Notes: generated by a model not told the origin, from the letters alone. Positions 8,321 through 17,890 are shown, counted from the first letter of the stretch. The stretch: DNA of 64,000 bases from Enterobacter sp. EA-1 (GCA_002886105.1 CP025776.1:3224001-3288000), one strand, 5' to 3'. Translations and numbers: made by a program.

Positions 8321-10509
8321 CTACTCTGCAGTCACTTCAATCGATTTAATAAACATGTAGCCCCAGTCGCCGGGGAACTTACCAAAGCTGATCCGGTTTA
8401 CCCCCGCTTTCAGGGTGACAGGCACCACCTTTTGCTGGCCATGTTCATCCGTTTGCGGAAATTCAACCCCAATCGGCGCACCGCCATTCACCACAAAGGA
8501 GTTCTTTTGCCACCCCATTTCCCGTTGAACGTCACATGCAGGGCAAACTGCCCTTCCCAGAACATCAACCCGCCAGTCACCTTATCGCCTTCATGGGCAA
8601 GGGACCAACGAAACCGTCATCCCCCAGCACCAGCGGGTTTTCACTGGCGTTGACTGCATCCAGACTGGCGCGACTGACGTCCAGCACGCCCCCGCCAAAG
8701 GTACAGTAGTCCGCCGCCGCTTTACCGGTGGCCTTTTCACCGTGACATTGAGGGTTTTGCTACTGCTTAACAGTCCATCGTCAGCCGTGAATGTCAGCGC
8801 ATAGGTTCCCGGTGCCGAGAACCATGCCCGGGTTTCAGGCTTGCTGGCGTCGCATATATGCGCGTTTTTATTACCGTTGTTGCTCCAGCGCTGCGTTACC
8901 TTGCGGTCCGGGAGATCATCGTCCTTCCAGCTTGCTTTCAGCAGGACGCCTTTATCCAGCGTCGTTGTGCGCGCGCCTTCAAGCGTAACAACTGGTGCCA
9001 TATTCTGTTGGATATGCGTTACGCTGATAATGTTTGACGGTGCCGAGGCCCCGCTCTCATTTTTCGCTATCACGCGGTAGTAGTACGTTTTTCCCTGTTG
9101 CAGGCTACGGAAATCGTCGCGGAACAGCGCCATTGTGGCCGGGTTCCATTCATTCACTCCATCTGAAATGTCGTTGCCAACACGTAGCCATGGTCCCTTT
9201 TCTGACGTAGCCCGTTCAACATCGTAATAACGTCCAACCGGCGAGCCCATCCAGTTGATGGCGAAAGGCGAATCGGTTTTAAGCAAATGCGGCGCATCCG
9301 GCACGGGCAACGGTGGAACCTGTGCTAACCCCGCAAGTTGCGCAGACGCCGTGCGCACCAGATCCACAACCTCGCTTTCCGGTTGGCTTTTCCTCCACCG
9401 GAAACCCGGTGCAAGTGATAGCTGTAATGACCGGTAAACTCCTTATGCCAGTAGAACCCGCCATCATGTCGGTGACCGCGGAATCCCCAGACAAAACCGC
9501 CAATCGCCTGTGCGCCATTCACTTCGCTATGTACGATAGACTGCATAATGTCATTCAGTTGCGTATGGTCCAGCAGGCCAAATTCCCCCACCAGATACGC
9601 CTTTTACCGTCGATCGCCTGCAGGTCTTTTTGCACCTGATCGGGATGGTTGTTACCGGCATTGGTGTAGTAATGGTTGCTGACGATATCGATATTCGGAT
9701 CGGTTAAAGCAAACGGGTTAATCTTCTTGTACGTTCCGTCGACAATCAGCTGGTGCGGCGCCCATTTGCGGATCCACGCGGCGGTTTGCTTGAGGAAATC
9801 CGCGTTGGTGTCTTCCAGTTCATTACCTGTTTCCGAGGCCATGATCGCTTTTTCGTCATAATAGGAGCGCCCCGTCACGGTATTTTTTACGGGTAATCAC
9901 CTGACGAATAACATCCAGATACGCGTTGAAGGTTTTGCTGTCGGTACGATAGAAGTCTTCAGGTTTTTCATGATAGAAGGCAGCCAGTTGCTCACGACCG
10001 CCCCACCACCACCAGTGATCAATAAAGGGCAGAATCAGGCGCAGCCCTTGCTTGTCAGCTTCCGCGATCATGTTGTCGTAGACTTTCATCGCCTCTTCAT
10101 TAAGGCGTGGCATAGCGTCCGGGCGCTCTGGCGCGAGAATATGCGTTGCACGTCCGCAGGCAACATCGTTTTCCTGCTGCACCGAAAGTACGTAAACACG
10201 TTGCGCTCTGGCACCGGTTTGCACCATCGCGCGGATCCAGTTCTCCTGCTCTTGCGGTGTGGGCCATTTGAAATACTGACCCCAGCCGCGGGGATCGGCT
10301 TTGCAGGCACCACGTGCGTCATCTTCAATACGGTGTAATTCCGGCGCGTGAATACCGGCAAAACGAAAAACCTTGTCGCCATCCTGAAGTTGCGCCCCGT
10401 GACGGGTGATAAAGTTTTCGAAATGCGACTGTTCCGCCGCCATCGCCCCCGCGCTTCCCAGCAGGGAGAGTATTGATACCGTGACTATTTTACGAATGGG
10501 TTTACACAT
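8321..10509 (-). CDS. Secreted GH5-type endo-beta-mannanase/glycanase with accessory C-terminal domains
   Basis: About 725 residues, with a clear signal peptide (IRKIVTVSILSLLGSAGAMA). The catalytic domain shows the clan GH-A pattern: acid/base Glu in ETGNELED (about residue 225), IVSNHYY, and nucleophile Glu in GEFGLLD (about residue 310); WGFRGHRHDGGFYWH lies beside the active site. A fibronectin-III-like domain follows (RYYDVERA...YYYRVIAKNESGASAPSNI), then an Ig/PKD-like domain (APVVTLEG...YALTFTADDGLL), and finally a CBM35-like module (FVVNGGAPIGVEF...LKAGVNRISFG). Frame changes fall near 9890, 9595, 9330, 8700 and 8520. It lies between the porin and GH1 genes. Mannan as substrate is inferred from the neighbouring manA; another beta-glycan is possible. 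Confidence 0.75.
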
Positions 10510-10522
10510 GTTTTCTCTCTCC

Positions 10523-11873
10523 TTAGAACCACACCTCGGCCTCGGACGCCAACGTTCACGGTATCGGTGCTCCCACTACGGCTGTATCCTCCCGCTGAGA
10601 TTGTGTTCGTGCTCCAGTTGTAATTCCCATCCAACGCATCGGACACGCCCTTATCCCATTTGGCGTACGTCACGAAGAAACGCAGCTGTGGTCGGCTCCA
10701 GAAACCGGAATCGAAGGTCAGCGTCGGCGCGATGGTGACCTTCGTCAGCCCCCTTTCCCTTTGCCGTTGACGCCTTTGTAATTTTCATCATCGAGATACT
10801 CGTAGCCCACTTCATACTGCATGGCGAAATTTTTCGTGATTTGGTGGTACGGGCGAATACCGGCAACCCAACTGGAGCGTCCCCAGCCGTCGGCATCGCT
10901 GCTCCACCAGCGGTAATTTTTATCTTTCTGATAGTAGGCAAACGTAGAGATATCAACCGCGCCCAGCGCCGCCATACTATCCAGCACAACACGCCACGAT
11001 TGTGTATCCTCCAGATTGGCCCAGCCCCAGCCGTTTTTACCCAGCGAGTCACCCGCCGCCAACCCGCGGCCATACTGCATAACCAGTTTGGAATAACCGC
11101 CAGTCAGCCCCCCAGAAGCCGTCAAAGTTGTACACCCCGGTAATGCCATAACCTTTTTCAGAAGAGGTGGGGTGGTTTTCATTGCGGTTCATGCGATGAC
11201 CAATCAGCTCCAGATCCAGCCCTGTCCCGCCGATTTTTTTGAACCACAGGTTGAGGGAATAGTCGTCCGGGTAGCCCTGATCGCCCTTATCTACCGGATA
11301 CGCTTTCGTCTCATTGGTCGGTGAGAAGGCATAGACACCCGCATCAAAACGGGCAAAGCCAAGATCCATATTGTCAAAACCGCCGCCGGTACCGTTGTAC
11401 TGAATATATTCCCAGTCAAACTGGTGGCTGGAGGTGTTAGAACTGCTGTAGCGTTTTCCCCCCCAGAACGTGATATCCGGGGCAAAGTCGAGATGACTTA
11501 ACTCGACAAATCCTTCACGAAACTGCACGTCGTGCCCATCATCGTCCCCGGCAGTTCCAGTCAGAGGTGCATTTGCTCTGGTGGAGTGATATTGGCCTCG
11601 GATTTTAGCCACCGCCCCGGATGCCGCTTTCAGCGTGACTTGTGGAATTAATTCAATTTTCGTGTCGTCTTCGTTACCCAGACGCCATTTGCCGTCAGGC
11701 ATCAGTCCCACCGAATCGACGCGGTTGCCATCGGAGTTCGCCAGAATGCCGGAGCGAATGTAGCCATGAAGGGTAAAGTCATACGCTTTGATGTCGTCGG
11801 CCTGCGCAGCACCGCTAAGCGCCGCGTTAATGAGTAAGGCCAGAGGTATTAATCGGTTCAACCTGTTCATCAT
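10523..11873 (-). CDS. LamB/ScrY-type carbohydrate porin
   Basis: Outer-membrane trimeric beta-barrel for diffusion of oligosaccharides. It has a signal peptide ([18 protein letters not shown]) and then DFTLHGYIRSGI, as in maltoporins. The middle includes VQFREGFVELSHLDF, ITFWGGKRY, and GYPDDYSLNLWFKKI; the C-terminus reads RFFVTYAKWDKG and, after a base correction near 10545, ends with a terminal aromatic (VNVGVEAEVWF), as outer-membrane barrels do. Length, about 445 residues, fits the family. Frame changes fall near 11110, 11050, 10745, 10680 and 10545. Its stop is 14 bases before the mannanase start, so the two are co-transcribed. It would admit manno-oligosaccharides released by the secreted enzyme (inference). 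Confidence 0.85.
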
Positions 11874-11960
11874 TTTCCTTTTTTCTTTTTTTGGAGTGAA
11901 AGAGCGTCTGTATGGCGCGAATGGAAATTCTACGGATCAAAATGGAAATGTACACCCATA

Positions 11961-11980
11961 AATGGAAAGCGCTTTCCATT
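11961..11980. promoter_or_regulatory. LacI-family operator 1 upstream of the porin operon
   Basis: AATGGAAAGCGCTTTCCATT is a perfect 20-base palindrome with the central CG typical of LacI-family operators. The same GGAAAGCGCTTTCC core recurs at 13484-13505. A possible minus-strand -10 element (AATAAT, 11978-11983) overlaps it, so a bound repressor would cover the predicted start of transcription near 11971. Confidence 0.75.
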
Positions 11981-12025
11981 ATTGCCGGATCAAATCACAA
12001 ATTCTAAAAACAGAGAAAGAAAAAG

Positions 12026-12041
12026 CGTGATGAAAATCACA
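12026..12041. promoter_or_regulatory. CRP-like site upstream of the porin operon
   Basis: CGTGATGAAAATCACA matches the CRP pattern NGTGA-N6-TCACN in 10 of 10 conserved positions. Its centre is about 62 bases upstream of the start point predicted near operator 1, the classic class I activator distance. The -35 region of that promoter is poor, as expected for CRP dependence. Confidence 0.55.
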
Positions 12042-12112
12042 TCAACAGAGAGGAAGGCGAAAACACGCCAGCGCAACAACAATGGCTGGCGTAAAAAACA
12101 GGTCTGGCAGGG

Positions 12113-13382
12113 TTATTTGCTCTCAGAATCCATCAACTGACGCTCATAAACGTTAAAGAACGGGCGGTAAATCATCCACGAATTCAGGAAGGCAAACAGG
12201 CACATAAACATATTTTTCCAGCTGCCATTGGCCGACCAGCCGCACCTAATGGTGAAGGCATTGACAGCATCGCCACCGCGCGATCGAGCACACCAAGATG
12301 GGTCAGATACCATGCGATGCAGGCGTTGATCACGGGCACAACGATAAAGGGGATCAAAAAAACAGGGTTAAGTATTATCGGAAATCCAAAGAGAATGGGC
12401 TCATTGATATTAAACAGCGAGGGGGATGAAACCGATTTTCCCGACGCTTTTCAACTGGCGGGAACGACTGCGCAGCGCCATAAAAATCAACGGCAGCGTT
12501 GAGCCGATCCCTCCAATAAGCAGATAAAAGTCCCAGAAACCTTGCAGATAAATATGAGGGAGTTGCACCTCTCCGCTCGCCAGCGCCTGTTGGTTTTCAA
12601 ATAAATAGGTCATCCAGAATGGGTTCATAATACCGGTGATAATCAACGCGCCAGAATACCAACAAACCATAATAAATTACATATAATCAATGAGATGAGT
12701 ATTGCCGTTAGCGTATCTGGAAGCAATAATCAACGGTCGAAATGCTTCACTGATCAGATGGGGTAAAATCATCCCGGTGGTTAGCTTTAGCGTGGTATTG
12801 ACCACCGTGATAGATAACATCACCACCAGCAACGGCACCAGCAGTTGGAAACCGTTTCTCGTCATCACCGGTACTTCGTCCGGTAGTCGTATACACCACC
12901 CTTTCTGATAAAAAAACGGATCACTTCCACACAGTAAAAGCTGGAGATCAACGCACTAAAAATCCCTAACCCACCGAGGAAAATATTGGCGCCGTCGGTG
13001 GTTTTAAAACCAATAAATACCAGAAATGAGAGGCACCCCGTCAGGCCCGCATAGCCGTTCCGGCAACTGATATTGCTTTGCCAGACTCGCACTGGCGCCA
13101 AAAGCAATAATCAACGCAACCAGTCCTATCGTCAGCTCCAAAAGTAGGGAGCAACATCGGTCGAATAAGCTGGTAGTAACGGCCAAACCCGGAGAAAGGA
13201 TTAATGGAAACGGGCGGAAAAATCAGCGGCACCATCAGACTGCCAACGATGACGAAAGGCATGGCCAGCGCAAAGCTGTCGCGCATCGCTGTAATGTGCT
13301 GACTCCGGGTAAGCATGTTGGCAAAGGGCGTTATACGCTGCTCGATCAACGTAACCGCAACATTCATAAGCTGAATGTTCAT
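12113..13382 (-). CDS. PTS lactose/cellobiose-family IIC permease (first copy)
   Basis: Membrane channel component of a PTS that imports and phosphorylates a beta-disaccharide. The start is NVAVTLIEQRITPFANML, followed by family motifs: MRDSFALAMPFVIVGSLM, FKTTDGANIFLGGLGIFSALI, PLLVVMLSITVVNTTLK, LIITGIMNPFWMTYL, LPHIYLQGFWDFYLLIGGIG and a C-terminal YRPFFNVYERQL. Multiple hydrophobic segments are present. Frame changes fall near 13150, 13080, 12890, 12675, 12420 and 12250. It is transcribed away from the IIB gene, with an operator and a CRP-like site in the 176-base divergent gap. This is a second IIC for a locus with one IIB and one IIA. Confidence 0.8.
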
Positions 13383-13453
13383 GGTGGAACCTTTATAGGA
13401 CGTGAAGTAGCGGGATCATCGCCCACATCAATACAAAGCGGAAGTCTCAATCT

Positions 13454-13469
13454 GGTGATCCTGCTCACA
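13454..13469. promoter_or_regulatory. CRP-like site in the divergent IIC/IIB promoter region
   Basis: GGTGATCCTGCTCACA fits NGTGA-N6-TCACN. Its centre lies about 70 bases upstream of the start point predicted for the plus-strand operon (-10 TATAGT at 13520), compatible with class I activation. It could also serve the divergent IIC gene. Confidence 0.5.
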
Positions 13470-13483
13470 TTTAGCGCATCCAT

Positions 13484-13505
13484 AAACGGAAAGCGCTTTC
13501 CGTTT
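13484..13505. promoter_or_regulatory. LacI-family operator 2 in the divergent IIC/IIB region
   Basis: A perfect 22-base palindrome with core CGGAAAGCGCTTTCCG, nearly identical to operator 1. It overlaps the predicted -35 hexamer of the IIB operon, so repressor binding should block RNA polymerase there. Confidence 0.75.
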
Positions 13506-13525
13506 TGAATCCACAATTCTATAGT
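13497..13525 (+). promoter_or_regulatory. Predicted promoter of the PTS IIB-IIC-IIA operon
   Basis: The -10 is TATAGT at 13520-13525, with a weak -35 (TTTCCG at 13497-13502) and a 17-base spacer. The -35 lies inside operator 2 and a CRP-like site is upstream. Transcription would start near 13532, 27 bases before the IIB start codon. Confidence 0.5.
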
Positions 13526-13558
13526 GCGCCCATTGTTGTCACTCAGTCAGAGTCTTCC

Positions 13559-13872
13559 ATGAAAAAATCATGCTTTGCTGTTCAGCCGGAATGTCTACCA
13601 GCCTGCTGGTAAAAAAATGGTCGAAGAGGCGGAAAAGCGCGGCCTGGATGTTGATATTAAAGCCTTTGGCGTCGCGGAATTCGGAACAACAGGTGGGCAA
13701 TTACGAGGTGGTATTACTCGGCCCACAGGTGAAGTACATGCAGAACGATCTGCAAGGGAAAGCCAATACATACGGCATCAGAGTCGAGCCTATCAACATG
13801 ATGGATTACGGCATGCAAAAAGGGGCGGCGGTTTTAGATTTTGCCCTCTCATTAATCGAAAATAATAAATAA
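13559..13872 (+). CDS. PTS lactose/cellobiose-family IIB component
   Basis: A cytoplasmic phosphocarrier that passes phosphate from IIA to the incoming sugar. The active-site cysteine motif CCSAGMSTSLLV lies at residues 7-18. It continues with EEAEKRGLDVDIKAFGVAEF, VVLLGPQVKYMQNDL and INMMDYGMQKGAAVLDFAL; about 104 residues, normal for the family. Small indels near 13567, 13615 and 13685 break the frame. It is first in the plus-strand operon, 11 bases before the second IIC gene. Confidence 0.85.
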
Positions 13873-13882
13873 GGGATACACG

Positions 13883-15225
13883 ATGAGTTCTCTGTACTCT
13901 CAGTTAATCGCAGTGATTGAGCAAAAATCACGCCGCTGGCTGGCGCAGTCGGTCAACAGAAATACGTCACCTCCATTCGTGACGGTTTTATTCTGGCGCT
14001 GCCGTTTATGATCGTCGGCTCTTTTATGCTGGTCTTTATTTTTCCCCCTTTCGCACCGGATACCCATTGGGGGTTCGCCCGCGCCTCGGGTTACAGTTTT
14101 CGTTAGAACACAGGGCCAATCTGATGCTGCCGTATTATTTCAGTATGGGCATCATGACGATATTTATTTCCGTTGGCGTCGCTGCCAGCTCCGGCTCGCC
14201 ACCACGCGCTGGATCCATTGACTTCAGGTATGTTGTCGCTGATGGGTTTTTTACTTATTGCCGCGCCGTTAAACGAGGGGCTCGTTTCGACAGCCTATTT
14301 TTCCGGCCGGTATTTTCACCGCGCTGCTGGTCGCCATTTATACAACAGAGATGTACGCTTTTCTGCGTCGTCACAATATTACTATTCGCCTGCCGCCAGA
14401 AGTTCCCACCGGCGTGGCGCGTTCATTTGAGATCCTCATTCCCGTGCTCGCCGTCGTACTGACGCTGCACCCACTCAATCTGCTGATAGAAGCTCAGTTC
14501 GGCATGATTATTCCGGAAGCGATTATGTCGCTGGTGAAACCACTGGTGGCAGCATCGGACACGTTACCGGCCATTCTGCTCTCGGTGCTGGTGTGCCAGA
14601 TACTGTGGTTTGCCGGCATCCATGGCGCACTGATCGTAACCGGTATTATGAACCCTTTCTGGATGGCCAACCTGTCAGTCAACCAGCAGCCATTGCCGCC
14701 GGTACCGCCATTCCGCACACATCTACGTCCAAGGATTTTGGGATCACTACCTGCTGATCGGTGGGGTGGGTTCAACCTTGCCGCTGGCGTTGCTGTTGAT
14801 CCGCAGTAAAGCCGTACATCTGCGGACCATCGGGCGCATGGGCATCGTACCCGGCATGTTCAATATCAATGAACCGATCCTGTTTGGCGCGCCGATCATT
14901 ATGAACCCCTTATTCTTCATCCCGTTTGTACTGGTGCCGATGGTCAATGCCACGCTGGCATACTTTGCCCTCGACTTTAACCTCGGGTGGCCAGAGTGGT
15001 CTCCATGACCCCGTGGACCACACCCGCGCCAATTGGCGCATCCCGGGCCGCGAACTGGGCATTTAGTCCGGTGATCATGTGCCTGATCTGCATGGCAACG
15101 TCCGCTCTCATGTATTACCCCTTCTTTAAGGCTTATGAAAACAATTGCTTGCGCAGGATTCTGCCGAAAAAACGCAACCTCGGCCGCGTTGGACAGTCTG
15201 GAAACCGCGTAACAGTCACGATTAA
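13883..15225 (+). CDS. PTS lactose/cellobiose-family IIC permease (second copy)
   Basis: The membrane permease paired with the adjacent IIB and IIA. ATG 13883 follows AAGGGA. Segments: LYSQLIAVIEQ, SIRDGFILALPFMIVGSFML, LPYYFSMGIMTIFISVGV, TSGMLSLMGFLLIAAPLNEG, VARSFEILIPVLAVVLTLH, GIHGALIVTGIMNPFWMANL, HYLLIGGVGSTLPLALLL, GMFNINEPILFGAPIIMNPL (substrate-loop motif) and a C-terminal MYYPFFKAYENN. Frame changes fall near 13935, 14080, 14190, 14310, 14695, 14990 and 15148. The two IIC proteins share the family fold but differ in sequence, so they may take different oligosaccharides. Confidence 0.85.
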
Positions 15226-15240
15226 AACGATGAGGATGTT

Positions 15241-15545
15241 ATGGAATTAGAAGAGCAAGTCATGGGCATTATCATCAATGCCGGACAATCACGCAGTCTC
15301 TGTTACGAAGCGCTACAGAGCGCCAAGCAGGAAACTTTGCTGATGCGGATGAAAAATGCAGCAGGCGCAGCACTTCGCCCGCGAAGCGCATTTAGTACAA
15401 ACCCAGCCTCATCGAAGCCGATGAAGGGGAAGGCAAAACCAAAATGACACTGGTGATGGTGCATGCCCGTGATCACCTGATGACATCCATCCTCGCCAAA
15501 GAATTAGTGACTGAACTTATCGACATTTACCGTACCCGTCATTAA
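15241..15545 (+). CDS. PTS lactose/cellobiose-family IIA component
   Basis: A small helical phosphocarrier between HPr and IIB. It starts MELEEQVMGIIINAGQSRSL. After a frame change near 15330 it continues QQAQHFAREAHLVQTQLIEA, then after another KTKMTLVMVHARDHLMTSI and ends ELIDIYRTRH. The conserved histidine of the family lies in the VHARDHLM segment (VHAQDHLM in relatives). About 100 residues, the normal length. It is 15 bases downstream of IIC and followed by a strong hairpin before the kinase gene. Confidence 0.8.
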
Positions 15546-15560
15546 GTCATACTGCGCAGA

Positions 15561-15578
15561 AGAGAGGCATGCCTCTCT
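15561..15578 (+). terminator. Hairpin between IIA and the ROK kinase gene
   Basis: AGAGAGGCATGCCTCTCT is a perfect palindrome (7-base stem, CATG loop) followed by TCTTTT. It lies 15 bases after the IIA stop and 20 before the kinase start. It may be a partial terminator that lowers expression of the kinase and repressor, or an mRNA-stability element. Confidence 0.5.
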
Positions 15579-15598
15579 TCTTTTACTGGAGAATAACG

Positions 15599-16522
15599 AT
15601 GTTTCACCTTGGCCCTCGATATTGGTGGTACAAAATGGAAGCGGTATTGCTGGATAAAAACGGCGATATTCGTTTTCGTGAACGACGCCCAACCTATAAA
15701 GCAGATTATCGGGGGATTTATTCATCATCTCGTTGCAATGATTGAGCACATCAAGGCCGAACAAACAACCGACTTTACGTTAGGGATCGGGTTACCCGGC
15801 GCCATTGATCCCGAAACGGGGCTTATCAAGAATTGTAATTGCCGTGCATTGAATGGCGAGAATTTAGAGAAGGATTTGGCGCTTAGCCTTGATCAGCCAG
15901 TGTTCCCCGGCAAATGACGCAGACTGCTTTACGCTGTCGGAAGCCATAGACGGCGCCGGAAAAGGGTACGGTACTGTTTTTGGCGTTATCGTCGGCACCG
16001 GCTGCGGTGGTGGCGTGGTGGTTAATGGTCAGTTGCTAAGCGGCCCTAATGCCATCGCGGGCGAATGGGGGCATAACCCTCTGCCGGGTTGGACAGCTGA
16101 AAGAGATGGCCCGGTTCAGCACTGTTACTGCCTGCATCAAAACTGTATCGAAAGCTTTATTTCCGGCACCGGCTTTAGCCGCCGTTTTAATGCCAAACAA
16201 GGAACGCGATTGAGTACCGAATCGATCATCGCTGCGGCGCACGCAGGAGAATCGTTAGCCGCCGCACACTATCAGCACTTTATCGACGCCTTTGCCCGCA
16301 GCCCTCGGCCGGAGTTATCAATACGCTTGATCCCCATGCCATTGTGATAGGGGCGGGCTCTCAAATGTGGTTTCGCTGTACAGGGATCTCCCGATAGCGA
16401 TCAAAAAGTATATTTTTTCGCCCTCCTGCCGCACCGTGATTGTTAAAGCAAAATTCGGCGATGCCAGCGGCGTGCGCGGTGCAGCCTCGGTTACCGACAC
16501 TCCGCTCACACGGCGTGCGTAA
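15599..16522 (+). CDS. ROK-family sugar kinase (probable mannokinase/fructokinase)
   Basis: An ATP-dependent cytoplasmic hexose kinase. After a base correction near 15607 the N-terminus reads LALDIGGTK, the ATP-binding motif. It continues with TLGIGLPGAIDPETG, NCNCRALNGE, NDADCFTLSEA, VIVGTGCGGGVVVNGQ and EWGHNPLPG. The ROK zinc-binding segment near residue 180 is recognisable (HCYCLHQNCIESFISG, normally C-x-C-G-x2-G-C-x-E). It ends with an IGGGLSN-like motif near 16352 and SVTDTPLTRRA. Frame changes fall near 15607, 15640, 15905, 16305 and 16350. In the mannan model it would phosphorylate free mannose released by the GH1 enzyme; B. subtilis gmuE has the same place. Confidence 0.8.
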
Positions 16523-16603
16523 TTGCCCCATGACGGCGTAAGTGACTAATACCTGTTCGCATTTATGGTATCATCAGGAGAAAATCGTAATACAGAAAAC
16601 ACC

Positions 16604-17573
16604 ATGCCTACTATTGATGATGTTGCAAAGTTAGCCAATGTTTCCCGGGCCACAGTCTCACGTGTATTGACCGGTACGCGCGGCGTGCGCGACGACAGCC
16701 GGGAAGCTGTTTTGAAAGCCGTGGAAGTGCTCGACTATCGCCCGAGTTTTGCCGCGCAAACTCTTGCCAGTAACACATCAAGCTATATCGGTATGGTGCT
16801 GCCTGCTAATGAAGCCAGTTTTAGCGCAACCCTTCTGCCTCGCCTTTCACTTGCGGTAAAAGCGCTCAATAAATCATTACTCATTCAGTATGTGAATGAT
16901 GAGCACGAGCAAAGAACGGCCATCCAGAATCTGCAACATCAGTGCGCAGCGGTTGTCGATTAAGTAATGTCAGCAGCGATATGCCCGGCAATGTCATCGC
17001 CTTTGATGCATTCTCAGCAAAGGCAGCGCGCACCAGGCTACAATTATGCCTTTGCCGCCGAAAGCGCCTGCCGCTATGTGTTGGGAAAAGGCCACCGTAA
17101 TATTGCCTTACTCGTCGACAATGAAGCCGACACTGCCAGTAAACAGATGCTGGAGGGGTATCGCAGCGTACTGCAAAATTACTCCCTTCCCTTTAACCGC
17201 CAGTTGCTGGTGATGGCCAATAATAATATTGAACAAGCCTTGTTAAAGCTGATAAATAGCTTCACGAAATACACTGCGATCATTGCCAAGCGTGACAGTT
17301 ATGCCGCAGAGGCCATGCGCTTATTGCGTGAGTTTAACATTGCCGTTCCGCAGGAAGTCTCCATTATCAGCCTCGAAGACTCGCCGCTGGCCTCTTTACT
17401 TTATCCTCCACTGACCTGTATTTCCTACCCGGTAGAAGAACTGCTGGAGAAGCTGTATTCAGCGCATCCGCTCGCTGATTGACGGGCATGCGCTTTTTAT
17501 GGAAGAAGGAAAGTCAGTGACCGGGCGCCTCGTTGCGCGAGCCTCGGTTATCGATATCACGCATGCGCAGTAA
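16604..17573 (+). CDS. LacI-family transcriptional repressor of the mannan/beta-glycoside locus
   Basis: The N-terminal helix-turn-helix is textbook: TIDDVAKLANVSRATVSRVL (residues 3-22), then the hinge YRPSFAAQTLASNTS. The effector domain shows IGMVLPANE, a CRYVLGKGHRNIALLVDN segment, ASKQMLEGYRSVL, PQEVSIISLEDSPLASLLYPPLTCISYP and a C-terminal TGRLVARASVIDITHAQ. ATG 16604 is preferred over the in-frame ATG at 16565 because LacI proteins begin just before the helix-turn-helix. Frame changes fall near 16958, 17020 and 17455. It is last in the plus-strand operon. The palindromes at 11961 and 13484 are its likely operators. Confidence 0.85.
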
Positions 17574-17855
17574 CGCGTAATCTGTTAGCGGGAAAATGGC
17601 TGGCAACACGGAAAGCCCTCAAGATGCCAGCGTCATATCTCCCGTCACCTTCCCCATGCTCGCTTCAGAGATCCCCAAACGCATGACAGGAAATGTCCCG
17701 GGTTGTCTGTGGCGAATTCAGCAATAGCAAAACAGAACGCCCTCGGGTGCGAACCACTGTAATAATAAAAAACGAGAAAAAGTCAGGCAGGGAACGTACA
17801 TGAATCGCACAAAAAGGAGGGGGGATATTCCAACCACTATACCAACAGCCAGAAC
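17574..17855. other. Gap between the repressor gene and the serT terminator, no gene seen
   Basis: No conserved open frame, tRNA remnant or integrase fragment is visible here. It is the boundary between the accessory block and the conserved serT-side chromosome. Confidence 0.5.
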
Positions 17856-17880
17856 AAAGGGGTTACCTTTCGGTAACCCC
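17856..17880 (-). terminator. Terminator of serT
   Basis: GGGGTTACC at 17859-17867 pairs with GGTAACCCC at 17872-17880 around a TTTC loop. Read on the minus strand it is followed by TTTGTT. It begins 11 bases after the tRNA 3' end. Confidence 0.85.
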
Positions 17881-17890
17881 TCGTTTAATC

